A DNA stretch of 64,000 nt from contig NZ_CP073745.1 in NCBI RefSeq assembly GCF_024397975.1, positions 427,501-491,500 of the forward strand, in the 5' to 3' direction. The first letter of the stretch is position 1. Every line of letters starts with the position of its first letter. This DNA comes from Bacterioplanoides sp. SCSIO 12839 (GTDB lineage: Bacteria; Pseudomonadota; Gammaproteobacteria; Pseudomonadales; Oceanobacteraceae). The position numbers and the translations under genes were made by a program. Positions 1-9,706 of this stretch are shown here, in pieces. The notes beneath the pieces are model-generated. The model did no database searches. It saw only the letters and a program-made list of their open reading frames with translations, and was not told where the DNA came from.

Positions 1-1034
<1,034 letters not shown>

Positions 1035-1197
1035 ATAACACCCAAACTTGGTGGTGTTAACAAGCCAAACTCTTAAATAGAGTAAAAAATAATCGGCACC
1101 GCCGGTTCGCGAGAGAATCTTAATTACATACTCATGTATCCAACCTATTAGCTGACTGATTGCAGAGCGCGTAAGACAATCACGATGCAACAAGCTT

Positions 1198-1316
1198 TGC
1201 TTGACGACAATAGAGCTGTGGAACCACCTGAATCCATTCCGAACTCAGAAGTGAAACGCAGTATCGCCGATGGTAGTGTGGGGCTTCCCCATGTGAGAGT
1301 AGGTCATCGTCAAGCT
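1198..1316 (+). rRNA. rrf: 5S ribosomal RNA
   Basis: The closing stem GCTTGACGA (1199-1207) pairs with TCGTCAAGC (1307-1315). Inside are the conserved CCGAACTCAGAAGTGAAACG loop and the GATGGTAGTGTGGGG arm. It sits about 165 bases after the 23S end in the usual 23S-5S order, with no tRNA between or after. The boundaries are set from the stem and may differ by one or two bases. Confidence 0.96.
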
Positions 1317-1324
1317 CTTATCCT

Positions 1325-1358
1325 AAAACCCCGGTCGCTCATGCGATCGGGGTTTTTT
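1325..1358 (+). terminator. rRNA operon terminator
   Basis: AAAACCCCGGTCGC (1325-1338) pairs with GCGATCGGGGTTTT (1343-1356), with one G-T pair and a four-base loop. A T run follows. It lies directly after 5S and ends the rrn operon. Confidence 0.9.
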
Positions 1359-1834
1359 CTTGCCTGTAAGAAAAGCCTGGTAATCATTCCTGGCGATACC
1401 CTGCGGGCAGCTTCGCTCTGACGAGCAACATCCTGCCGTTTAGCCTTTGTTGAAGACGAGTTATTACTGAACTTAATAGAGGTATTTTTTAGAAAAATAG
1501 CTTCAGATTGTTGAATGGTTGAAACAATTCTTCCTCTTCGGATTTAAGGTAAAGTTATCTTGTAATTGCCTCTTTTGATTACGAATCCCTCGCAAAATCC
1601 CACTTAAATTTACCGATGAAACTTTAATTTACCTAGTAGAGCTTTTTATTGGGTTAACCAATAAAGACAGTTCTTAAAGCTGTACTATAGTACCTTCCTT
1701 TTCTCTTGAATGAATCTGGTTATTTCTTATTCTGGTGGCCTGTATAAATATAAAAAATAAACAACCACCTTCGATCTTCATGTTGTAACGATCAATTGTT
1801 TTAGGTGGATTGTTCTCACTGCGAGGTTTCCACC
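1359..1834. other. Intergenic region after rrn operon
   Basis: No convincing gene is present in these 476 bases. Around 1381-1435 there is a GC-richer patch containing GAGCAACATCCTGCCG, which shares GCAACATCCTG with the hairpin element near 15661 and looks like a decayed copy of it. From 1440 on the sequence is AT-rich. It contains the perfect palindrome GTACTATAGTAC (1682-1693) and a TATAAA-like stretch near 1743, so a promoter for the following four-gene cluster is likely here. I could not place a -35/-10 pair with good spacing. Confidence 0.5.
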
Positions 1835-2803
1835 TTGATAAAACTGATGCTAAGCGTGCTCCTTATGTTAGGGGTGCCAACCGCTTTAGCGGACTTAACC
1901 CCTATGTCGGATAGTCAATTATCCGATGCGACAGGTCAGGCGTTTCTGCAAATTGACCGAACTTCTCAGGGTAATACGGACTTCACCAAATTCACCTTTG
2001 GTATGGATGTCGATGTCTCTTTAAATGCTGATTTAGTTGAATTGGGTCGTTACGAGCGATCTGGGGAAGCTTCAGGGAGTAGTGATATTCGCATCAATGA
2101 CTTTGCTTTGGGGAGTGTTAACAGCGATGGTTCTCTGAACCCATTTAATATCAAAGATCCATTTTTTGAACTTGCATTTGAAGATAACAACGGTACAGAA
2201 GAGCTGGTTGGACTTCGTGTTGGTTTTAGCGAAGCGCTTGGAAAACTGAGCGGTAATATTGAATATCTTACAGGCAATATTGAAGTGAGAGTTGCTGGCA
2301 CAGCAGCGCCAATACGTGCTTCTGCAAGTGGCTTTCAGCGTTTCCTATTGAGTATCGCTGGAGTGGGGGATAGTACTGAACTTGAGGCAGCGGCGCGGCT
2401 GGTCAATAGCAATGGCGATGAAGATCAGATTAGGGCTCAGCAAGTAGGTGTTGTGAATGGTGATACGCTTGATTGCTTGCCCGGCGGGAACTGCGGTGCA
2501 ATCACTGGCGCTTTATTGGGCCTGTTTCGCTCGAACAACTGTGCTGTACTTGGGATTGCTACCTGCTTTGATTTGAGTAATTTTAGAACGTTGGATATTG
2601 GGCAGAACAATAATCCAGCGTCAGGACTGTTTTTATCCTTCCAGACTAAACAGGTCACCTGGTATGACAATGGCTCCGGCACCACGACACCATTTGGTGC
2701 ATTCATGAATATTCCTAATGGCGGTATCACCGTTGACTTCGAACAGTCTCTGAATGGTATTGAACGTGTTCGGACTAAACTGCTGGATCCATATTATGAC
2801 TAA
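1835..2803 (+). CDS. Exported protein, first of four TGQ-motif proteins
   Basis: I do not recognise a function. With the TTG start at 1835 the protein has 322 residues and a clear signal peptide (MIKLMLSVLLMLGVPTALA, then ADL). GAGG at 1823-1826 is well spaced for that TTG; an in-frame GTG at 1805 would add ten residues but has no spaced ribosome site. Right after the signal peptide comes PMSDSQLSDATGQ, the motif shared with the next three genes. The rest is rich in G, N, D and S, as in beta-rich surface or secreted proteins, with a LNPFNIKDP segment that resembles YPYNI in the next protein. Four cysteines cluster in the C-terminal half (CLPGGNC and two later). The stop overlaps the next start by eight bases, so translation is probably coupled. 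A surface fibre or adhesin role is only a guess. Confidence 0.75.
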   Translation: MIKLMLSVLLMLGVPTALADLTPMSDSQLSDATGQAFLQIDRTSQGNTDFTKFTFGMDVDVSLNADLVELGRYERSGEASGSSDIRINDFALGSVNSDGSLNPFNIKDPFFELAFEDNNGTEELVGLRVGFSEALGKLSGNIEYLTGNIEVRVAGTAAPIRASASGFQRFLLSIAGVGDSTELEAAARLVNSNGDEDQIRAQQVGVVNGDTLDCLPGGNCGAITGALLGLFRSNNCAVLGIATCFDLSNFRTLDIGQNNNPASGLFLSFQTKQVTWYDNGSGTTTPFGAFMNIPNGGITVDFEQSLNGIERVRTKLLDPYYD

Positions 2804-3866
2804 GTACGCGACTACTCTTGGCTCGCTATTGCTAGCCTTCAATGTGCATGCTGATCTGGTTGGTTTGGATGACGAGCAGCTGGGTAATATCGATGGAGAA
2901 GGACTCGGGTTTATCTTCGAAGACTTTGCCTTTGAGGCAGGAACCGATGTTGCGTCCGGTAACCGGCTTGATATCAGCGGTATCCAGAACAGCAGTGGTC
3001 AGGATGTGGTATTGAGTGTTTCACAGCTTTATATTGCCGGCTCAGGAAGTAATCAGGGGGCAAACGTTATTGGTAACCCCGTCAATTTAGGCCGACTGTT
3101 ATATCCCTACAATATTGAGCTTGTTGATGGCGATACGATCGGTATTGCAGATAAAGCGGTTTTTGAATATGCCGCGCCTGAGCGTCTTGTTGGTAGTGCG
3201 TCAGGCTCTAAAAGCATGTTAGTGACAGCATCTGAAACACGAAATGAAAGTCGCTTTCCCGGGCGCCCTCAGTCGGATGGTCAGCGAGTCGATCGTGTTA
3301 CCGGTATCGATTATTCTGTTTTAACAAGCCGTGAATCAGAGCAGGCAGACTTCGGCATTCGTTTTGACCTTGAAGTTGCGAACTCGCGTTCGCAATCCCT
3401 TGAAGCTCATGCAACCGGTTTTGTTACCGATGGAAGTTATTTACGTTTGTGGGGCGAAAATAATGAAATGATCGGCAATGTTGGCATCAGCGCTTTTGCA
3501 GATACATTAACCGTTTTTGCATGTGACGCGGATGGAAATAACTGTGGTGCCAACGTTACTTTTAGTGATTTTGTTTTAGAAAGTGAACTTGGCTGGGGGC
3601 AGGAACAACCCGTTACGTTTGAAGTCGATTCAACCGGTAACTTTACGGTAGAGATCGGCGATATTTCAGGTAATTGTGGTTCTGTAAATTCGACCGGCGG
3701 TTGTGCTGATGCAGCGGGGCGAGCCTATTACGACAGCTTCTATCAGAACGGCCCTCGAACCGATATTCATATTGGCAATGTCTCTGTGGGCAATGCAAAT
3801 TTTGGTAGCTCAACAATTTCTAACTTACAGATTCAATATCTGCGAGCAACGAGCAGGGATTTGTGA
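2796..3866 (+). CDS. Exported protein, second of four TGQ-motif proteins
   Basis: Function unknown. The ATG at 2796 gives 356 residues starting MTKYATTLGSLLLAFNVHA, a signal peptide ending before DLVGLDDEQLGNIDGEGLG. This matches the position of the TGQ motif of its neighbours, with DGE in place of TGQ. A longer in-frame start at 2754 would lie inside the previous gene and put extra residues before the signal peptide, so it is rejected. The body is beta-type and low in charge, with paired cysteines CDADGNNC and NCGSVNSTGGC. It looks like a paralogue of the gene before it (both have an N-P/Y-(F/Y)-N-I segment about 100 residues in). It overlaps the previous gene by eight bases and the next by one. 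Confidence 0.72.
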   Translation: MTKYATTLGSLLLAFNVHADLVGLDDEQLGNIDGEGLGFIFEDFAFEAGTDVASGNRLDISGIQNSSGQDVVLSVSQLYIAGSGSNQGANVIGNPVNLGRLLYPYNIELVDGDTIGIADKAVFEYAAPERLVGSASGSKSMLVTASETRNESRFPGRPQSDGQRVDRVTGIDYSVLTSRESEQADFGIRFDLEVANSRSQSLEAHATGFVTDGSYLRLWGENNEMIGNVGISAFADTLTVFACDADGNNCGANVTFSDFVLESELGWGQEQPVTFEVDSTGNFTVEIGDISGNCGSVNSTGGCADAAGRAYYDSFYQNGPRTDIHIGNVSVGNANFGSSTISNLQIQYLRATSRDL

Positions 3867-4429
3867 TGATGAAAAAGATATTGTTAACGCTCTCTGCTTC
3901 TGTTGCTTTTCATGTCGCGGCTCTGGAACCTTTATCTTCTGCTGAAATGGATAATGTTACTGGCCAGGGGGGCGTATACCTTACCGGTGATCTGGTAATT
4001 AATGAGTCTGGTGGTCCTCTGAATGCGGATGGGCCATCGGGTAATGGTTATAACTGGCAAGCAGTTTGTAGTTCAGGAACGCTGGACAGACGTTGCGGCG
4101 CAAGGCTGGCGATTAATACCGGTAATGGTCGTGGCTGGTTTGTCCTGGATAATATTCGTGGACGTTTTTCGTTTGAAGGACTAACACTGCGAACCCGAAC
4201 GATTAATAGTGGTTTTGGTAACGATGGGGCCAGTTTCAATGGTGATGTGTTTGAGATTGGTTTGCCAAACCAACTCGATTATGACAACGCTTCCTTCACC
4301 ATTGCCAACAGTAATAGTGCTCGGCCAACGGACAGTGGTTTTCAGCAAACTGATGTTGTCACCATCGAAGTGAATGGCACTGCAAATCTGCAGGGGAACT
4401 TATTAATCTTTCCAACGGGGACGCCATAA
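3866..4429 (+). CDS. Small exported protein, third of four TGQ-motif proteins
   Basis: A 187-residue protein of unknown function. The signal peptide is MMKKILLTLSASVAFHVAA, followed by LEPLSSAEMDNVTGQGGVYL, a clear copy of the shared motif. Start choice is between the ATGs at 3866 and 3869; both follow AGGGA near 3855 and the first overlaps the upstream TGA. One cysteine pair, CSSGTLDRRC, follows at about residue 65, then a predicted beta-rich segment with GRGWFVLDNIRG. It is half the length of its neighbours and may be a minor subunit or a companion of the large fourth protein. It overlaps the fourth gene by one base (TAATG). Confidence 0.72.
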   Translation: MMKKILLTLSASVAFHVAALEPLSSAEMDNVTGQGGVYLTGDLVINESGGPLNADGPSGNGYNWQAVCSSGTLDRRCGARLAINTGNGRGWFVLDNIRGRFSFEGLTLRTRTINSGFGNDGASFNGDVFEIGLPNQLDYDNASFTIANSNSARPTDSGFQQTDVVTIEVNGTANLQGNLLIFPTGTP

Positions 4430-6774
4430 TGAAAAGACTTATCCCCGCCGTTCTTCTTTTATCGACTGATTATAGCGCAGCATTAAAGCCCATCAGTGAC
4501 CATGAGCTTGAAGCCGTTACTGGTCAGGCTGGTATCACGCTTGAAACCAGCAGTGCATTGTCCATTGATGAATTAGCCTATATTCAGGATGGCAATCAGC
4601 TACAGATTCAGGATATTCAGCGTGGTCAGCAAGGGGATATCAGCCAGGCATCTTTAACGACACAAATTGTCGATATCGAAGCGGACGGTACTCTGAGAAT
4701 TGCTACTGAGGTTGACCCTACCCGAGTAACGGTTGGTGCTGTTCGTATTAACGACTCAGCTGGTAGTGTTGGTCAGTTTCAGCTTGATTATAGCGGTACC
4801 AGCCTGATACGCGTTGGTGCTTCTCAGAGTGGTGACAATTATCTGGAAGGCTCATTCCAGACATCCATCTCAGATGCCGAGTTGGTGTGGACCACGAATG
4901 GTAGCTCGTTAAGTTTTGACGATATTGGTTATAACGCTAATGTCACGCGCTTGGGAATTGGTGAAGCGGTCAGAGGTAATCAAACCGGTCTTAATTTCGA
5001 CTTAGAGCAGTTTGCCTATTCCTTTTCTTCTGGTGGCCTGAAACTGGGGGATGTCTCGCTGGGAACATTATCCGGTGAATTGGCTCTGTCTGGGGATGCT
5101 CAGTTGTATGCCGGTGGGCGTTCAGGTTCTGAAGGTATCAGTCTGGATGCGAATATTAATATTCTGCAAGACCCGGATAACTTTGTTCGTTTCACCGACG
5201 ATGGTAATGATTTATTTATGGGAGATTTTAATGGCTCTCTGAGTGTGTCAAACCTGACGCTTGATGTTGAGTCTGACCACTTATTGCTTGGTTATGACCG
5301 CCTTGATGGCACCTTTAATGCCGACCGCATTATGATTGGTGATGCGGTGAATCCGGTGGGAGCTATCCAGTTGGATTTCTTATTTGTTGATGGCAATGGT
5401 TACAGCAATCGTACTCGTTTATATCCGGGTATTCGTCAGCCTGTTTTGACAGATTTACCGGTTGCTATTCGTCCTTACGCGCAAAATTTTTACACCGGCT
5501 TGTCGGTTAATAGTGAAGGCTTGTCGGCAGCGGTTGAGTGGAATCTTGAGCAAGCGAATGTTGCTTATATCGACAACACCAGAACGGTTATTTTCAGTGG
5601 TATCGAAAGTTATGGTCGCGGTGATGTAACGTTGGATTTACGACAGTTTGATCACGACAATAACCCTGGAACGCTGAACAAATCGGCCATTGCTTTAGGC
5701 TTAAATCGTTTTCAGGGTAGTTACAGCATTGATGGTTTAAAAGTTGGTAATAAAAACGCGCCGATTCAAGGTGGCGCAGAGCTGTTGTTGTCTCTCGAGG
5801 TTTTTCAGGCGATGGACTTTAATCTGGATGGCTACACTCTCATCACTGCAGGTGGTGTCAGTGGCGGTGGCATTCAGGTGGATGGCGATTATTTGTTTTC
5901 TGACAGCAACATCGGTTTATCTGTTGACGAAAATGGCCAGGGTGTTTGGGCAACAGGAGTTGACTACGAGATCCACTTACGTGGATTTCAGGTGGATGTC
6001 AGTGATTCGGGTCTGAGTATTAATCGGACTGAACAGTGGAGCACGATGGATGTTAATGATATGCGCTGGGGTGATAGAAACACCGGCCGCAGCTTGGGGC
6101 GAATCGTCTTGGAGCGATTTGAGAAAGGCTCATCGTTAACAATTAACCCGGGCGGTGCCGGTGCCGTTTGTGTGGGTGCTAATGCCGCCGATGCATCATC
6201 CTGTGGTACCGCTGGTGGTCGCTGGGAAGACCGTGGTAATGAAGGTCTGACGGTTGCGTTAAAAGCGGCATTTGAGCCTGAGGGATTAACGAGTGCAGGA
6301 ACAACCGCTCGAAATCGTTTAACCTGGGAAAATAATCGTCGTACAGATGCTTCCGGAAACTCCATTAATGGTAGTGGTACCCAGATTATCTTTGATGGTT
6401 ATAGTACCAATGATGGTCTGGGTACTTCTGATACAAATGACTACGGCTTCCGGGCTAACCTGAACATCGATGTGTTTGAAACCAAGGTACTGAAAAAAGG
6501 TAATCCTACGCTGGATCCGGAAGTTGGTCGCGAGCTCATTTATGATGATGATACGCGCACCACGTTCACCTATGTTGAGAACCCTACAGAAGCACAAAAA
6601 GCGTTACGTCCATTGGGCTTTGCGGTTCAGGGTAATGTTTCGTTTAAAGACTTCCAGATTGACCAGGTTCAGCTGAAACACCCGGATGTGGTTGCCCCGC
6701 AAACTGTTTTTACCGGCATTGTGATGCAAAACCTGAATATGACAACGAATCTGACAGCCACCCCGATTCGTTGA
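4429..6774 (+). CDS. Large exported protein, fourth of four TGQ-motif proteins
   Basis: A 781-residue protein of unknown function. The N-terminus MKRLIPAVLLLSTDYSAA is a signal peptide and is followed by LKPISDHELEAVTGQAGITL, the shared motif. The body is long, acidic and rich in G, N, D, S and T, with recurring short segments of the type hydrophobic-x-hydrophobic-G/D-D-x-N. These suggest a repetitive beta-solenoid or beta-sandwich fold. A single cysteine pair, CVGANAADASSC, lies near residue 580. There is no LPXTG signal, lipobox or obvious C-terminal outer-membrane barrel signature. It closes the cluster: the next gene, leuA, has its own promoter region. Secretion to the surface or outer membrane is inferred only from the signal peptide and composition. 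Confidence 0.75.
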   Translation: MKRLIPAVLLLSTDYSAALKPISDHELEAVTGQAGITLETSSALSIDELAYIQDGNQLQIQDIQRGQQGDISQASLTTQIVDIEADGTLRIATEVDPTRVTVGAVRINDSAGSVGQFQLDYSGTSLIRVGASQSGDNYLEGSFQTSISDAELVWTTNGSSLSFDDIGYNANVTRLGIGEAVRGNQTGLNFDLEQFAYSFSSGGLKLGDVSLGTLSGELALSGDAQLYAGGRSGSEGISLDANINILQDPDNFVRFTDDGNDLFMGDFNGSLSVSNLTLDVESDHLLLGYDRLDGTFNADRIMIGDAVNPVGAIQLDFLFVDGNGYSNRTRLYPGIRQPVLTDLPVAIRPYAQNFYTGLSVNSEGLSAAVEWNLEQANVAYIDNTRTVIFSGIESYGRGDVTLDLRQFDHDNNPGTLNKSAIALGLNRFQGSYSIDGLKVGNKNAPIQGGAELLLSLEVFQAMDFNLDGYTLITAGGVSGGGIQVDGDYLFSDSNIGLSVDENGQGVWATGVDYEIHLRGFQVDVSDSGLSINRTEQWSTMDVNDMRWGDRNTGRSLGRIVLERFEKGSSLTINPGGAGAVCVGANAADASSCGTAGGRWEDRGNEGLTVALKAAFEPEGLTSAGTTARNRLTWENNRRTDASGNSINGSGTQIIFDGYSTNDGLGTSDTNDYGFRANLNIDVFETKVLKKGNPTLDPEVGRELIYDDDTRTTFTYVENPTEAQKALRPLGFAVQGNVSFKDFQIDQVQLKHPDVVAPQTVFTGIVMQNLNMTTNLTATPIR

Positions 6775-6817
6775 TATTTAACGTCTAATCTCCTTTCTCT
6801 CTGCTGCAGAATCACGG

Positions 6818-6841
6818 TATCGCGCGTATAATGGCGCGATA
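6818..6841 (+). promoter_or_regulatory. Candidate leuA promoter inside an inverted repeat
   Basis: A perfect -10 hexamer, TATAAT (6827-6832), lies 40 bases before the leuA start. It is bracketed by the inverted repeat TATCGCGC (6818-6825) / GCGCGATA (6834-6841). No good -35 is seen 17 bases upstream (CTGCAG). Confidence 0.5.
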
Positions 6842-6871
6842 TTTTATTCGTGATTAGCAGTGGAGTAGCAC

Positions 6872-8422
6872 ATGAGTCAGCAAGATCGTTTGGTCATTTT
6901 TGATACTACGATGCGCGATGGGGAGCAAAGCCCTGGTGCGTCAATGACCAAAGACGAAAAGATCCGCATCGGTAAAGCATTGGAAAAAATGCGTGTTGAT
7001 GTGATTGAGGCTGGTTTTGCTGCTGCCAGCCCGGGTGACTTTGAAGCGATCCAGGCGGTTGCCGCTAACGTTCGTGAAAGCACAATCTGTTCACTGGCTC
7101 GTGCGGTTGATCGTGATCTTGAGCACGCTGCTGCCGCTCTGAAGCAAGCCGAGCGTGCTCGTATTCATACCTTTATTGCTACCTCGCCGATTCACATGCA
7201 ATACAAGCTGCGGATGGAGCCGGATCAGGTCATAGAGCAGGCGGTATACGCGGTTAAGAAAGCCCGTGGTTTTGTCGAAGACGTTGAATTCTCCTGTGAA
7301 GATGCCGGTCGTTCTGAAGACGATTTCTTATGTCGCATTATTGAAGCGGCCATCGATGCCGGTGCCTCCACCATTAATATTCCGGATACCGTGGGTTATG
7401 CCATTCCGGAAGAATTCGGCCATAAAATCAAAACCCTGCTTGAGCGTATTCCGAACTCTGATAAAGCCATCTTCTCCGTGCATTGCCATAACGACTTAGG
7501 TCTGGCAGTCGCTAACTCGCTGGCTGCGGTTGCCAATGGTGCACGTCAGGTGGAATGTACTATCAATGGTCTGGGCGAACGTGCCGGTAACGCGTCACTG
7601 GAAGAGCTGGTGATGGCAACCCGTACCCGTCATGACCTGTTTAATATCGAAACCGGCATTGATACGACTCACATCGTTCCGACTTCACGTTTGGTGTCTT
7701 CCATTACCGGCTTCCCGGTGCAGCCTAACAAAGCCATTGTTGGTGCGAATGCCTTTGCTCACGAATCGGGTATTCACCAGGACGGCGTACTGAAGCATCG
7801 TGAAACTTACGAGATCATGAAAGCCGAAGACGTTGGCTGGGGCGCCAACAAAATGGTGATGGGTAAGCACTCTGGTCGTGCGGCATTCCGTAGTCGCCTG
7901 GAAGAGCTGGGTGTAACCTTTGATACAGATGCGGCATTAAACGAAGCTTTTGCCCGTTTTAAAGATCTGGCTGACAAAAAGCATGAAATCTTCGATGAAG
8001 ATTTACAGGCGCTGGTGTCTGAAGCCAAAGCCGCTGCGGTAGAAGATCTCTATAAGTTAGTGTCGCTGGAAAGCCACTCCGCCACCGGCGAAACTCCGGT
8101 AGCCGAAGTCGTGGTTAGCCGTAACGGCGAAGAGTTTAAAAACAAATCCGATGGCAGCGGCCCGGTTGATGCTTCATTTAAAGCCATTGAAGCCGTCGCT
8201 CAGTCTGGCGCTAACCTGCTGTTGTACTCGGTGAATGCCATTACTGAGGGAACCGACTCTCAGGGTGAAGTCACTGTACGTTTGGAGAAAGGCGGCCGTA
8301 TTGTGAACGGTAACGGTGCTGATACTGATATCGTGATTGCGTCAGCCAAAGCCTATATCCACGCACTAAACCTGCTGGAAGGGGACGCTGAGCGTCAGCA
8401 CCCTCAAGCTGACGGCGTTTAA
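6872..8422 (+). CDS. leuA: 2-isopropylmalate synthase
   Basis: Catalyses condensation of acetyl-CoA with 2-oxoisovalerate, the first committed step of leucine synthesis, in the cytoplasm. The N-terminal TIM barrel shows [16 protein letters not shown] (about residues 10-25), the metal-binding HCHNDLG (about 204-210) and [15 protein letters not shown]. The C-terminal allosteric leucine-binding domain is present, so at 516 residues this is the standard LeuA1 type. A GGAG ribosome site precedes the ATG. Unlike enteric bacteria, leuBCD are not next to it. The HolD-like gene follows after eight bases and may be co-transcribed. Confidence 0.97.
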   Translation: MSQQDRLVIFDTTMRDGEQSPGASMTKDEKIRIGKALEKMRVDVIEAGFAAASPGDFEAIQAVAANVRESTICSLARAVDRDLEHAAAALKQAERARIHTFIATSPIHMQYKLRMEPDQVIEQAVYAVKKARGFVEDVEFSCEDAGRSEDDFLCRIIEAAIDAGASTINIPDTVGYAIPEEFGHKIKTLLERIPNSDKAIFSVHCHNDLGLAVANSLAAVANGARQVECTINGLGERAGNASLEELVMATRTRHDLFNIETGIDTTHIVPTSRLVSSITGFPVQPNKAIVGANAFAHESGIHQDGVLKHRETYEIMKAEDVGWGANKMVMGKHSGRAAFRSRLEELGVTFDTDAALNEAFARFKDLADKKHEIFDEDLQALVSEAKAAAVEDLYKLVSLESHSATGETPVAEVVVSRNGEEFKNKSDGSGPVDASFKAIEAVAQSGANLLLYSVNAITEGTDSQGEVTVRLEKGGRIVNGNGADTDIVIASAKAYIHALNLLEGDAERQHPQADGV

Positions 8423-8430
8423 TTACCGCT

Positions 8431-9192
8431 ATGCTGGAGCAAACGCGGCTCGATTATTTACAGGCCATGGGCATCACACAGTGGATGCCCCGTAGTGCAC
8501 TGGAAAATGCTCCTGAGCCTCGTTGGTTGCCCACCGAAGCGGCCAATCATCATTCCCATCAAGAAGTGGAGCAACTGGCGCAAAGCCATCATATTCCACC
8601 GGTGATGGCGGCCGAATTATTGGCCGTAGGTGATGCTGCGCAACAGTCTCGCGGTGCTCAGAATGCAGCGCTACCACCGATCAGTAAGTCGGCCGAAAAT
8701 AACACCGCTGTCCCTAGTCCTGTTGCAACCGCTGAAGTCACTGCTGCAGAGGCGGTGGATCTGACTCCACCTCGGTTTGAATTACATTTCTTACGCGTGG
8801 GTCAGCACGGTGTTTGGGTGTGTCAGGATGCTCAGACACTGGATGCCATGATGCGCTTTGCTTATCGGGTGATGGCTGGGATGCAGCAACCGCTGGATAT
8901 GATGCAGGCACCGCTGACCTTCCGCTGGCCATTTATTGAATCCAGCCATCATGATCAGAGTCAGTCTGTGGCCGTTCAGGCACTGACCGCTCAGTGGCAG
9001 CATTTTGCGACACAAGGATCGCAATATATCGTCGCTTTTGGGGACGACTGCCAACAATGGTTGCCATTAGCCGGCGCTGAAATGCATGAAAAAAACAGCT
9101 TTTGGGCGGCCAACCTGAATCAGGTGTTAGAAACTCCGGCAGAAAAACGGCGTCTGTGGCATATGCTGCTCCAGCAAGGTTCCGTGCTGTAG
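8431..9192 (+). CDS. HolD-like protein, probable DNA polymerase III psi subunit
   Basis: The N-terminal LDYLQAMGITQWMPR closely resembles the start of E. coli HolD (LQQLGITQW). A C-terminal segment with ...RRLWHMLLQQ matches the HolD region ending in LWQQI. HolD (psi) links the clamp loader to single-strand binding protein during replication. The position directly before rimI is the same as in E. coli holD-rimI, which supports the call. The protein is 253 residues, nearly twice E. coli HolD, because of a low-complexity middle rich in A, E, H and Q (about residues 35-105). No catalytic motif is seen. The assignment rests on a short similarity plus gene order. Confidence 0.6.
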   Translation: MLEQTRLDYLQAMGITQWMPRSALENAPEPRWLPTEAANHHSHQEVEQLAQSHHIPPVMAAELLAVGDAAQQSRGAQNAALPPISKSAENNTAVPSPVATAEVTAAEAVDLTPPRFELHFLRVGQHGVWVCQDAQTLDAMMRFAYRVMAGMQQPLDMMQAPLTFRWPFIESSHHDQSQSVAVQALTAQWQHFATQGSQYIVAFGDDCQQWLPLAGAEMHEKNSFWAANLNQVLETPAEKRRLWHMLLQQGSVL

Positions 9193-9239
9193 CACCAGTC
9201 AAGCATCGAACGAATAAGGTATCAGGTGAGAAACGTATT

Positions 9240-9677
9240 GTGATTCGTGCGGCTCAACAATCCGATTTAGAAGCCATCATGCAGGTGGAGCAAGCGGCGC
9301 ATTCACACCCTTGGGCCGCCAGTATCATGCAGCGTTATCTGGAAAAGCCCGATGTCTGTTGGGTGTTGGAATATCAGCAGCGTGTTGTTGCCCATGCTGT
9401 GGTGTCCGTGATTGCCGATCAGGCCGAATTATTAACCATTGCAGTGCATCCGGATTACCAGGGACAAGGGTTTGGTAAACAAATGGCGCAACAGGTGATT
9501 GCAGTAGCCAATGCAGCGTCAGCTGAGCAGCTGTTTCTTGAAGTCCGTGAGAGTAATGCCTCTGCCATTGCCTTGTATGAGCTGTTGGGTTTCTGTGAAA
9601 CCGGTCGTCGGCGTAATTATTACCCAACCTCTGGTGGGCGCGAAGATGCGTTATTATTCGCCTTGCCATTACTCTAA
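9240..9677 (+). CDS. rimI: Ribosomal protein S18 alanine N-acetyltransferase
   Basis: A GNAT-family enzyme that transfers acetyl from acetyl-CoA to the N-terminal alanine of ribosomal protein S18. The acetyl-CoA loop is seen as VHPDYQGQGFGKQMAQ, followed by LEVRESNASAIALYELLGF and RRNYYPTSGGREDALLFAL, all strongly like E. coli RimI. The start is taken as GTG at 9240 (145 residues, the usual family length), with AGGTGAG nine bases upstream. A longer in-frame ATG lies inside the HolD-like gene and adds residues unlike RimI. Confidence 0.93.
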   Translation: MIRAAQQSDLEAIMQVEQAAHSHPWAASIMQRYLEKPDVCWVLEYQQRVVAHAVVSVIADQAELLTIAVHPDYQGQGFGKQMAQQVIAVANAASAEQLFLEVRESNASAIALYELLGFCETGRRRNYYPTSGGREDALLFALPLL

Positions 9678-9706
9678 GCTTTCCTGATCTGACCAGGCAT
9701 TATGCT

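Noticed and set aside
1381-1435. Tandem tRNA or second 5S after the rrn terminator
   Set aside because: No cloverleaf and no 5S-like stem; the patch instead matches the hairpin repeat.
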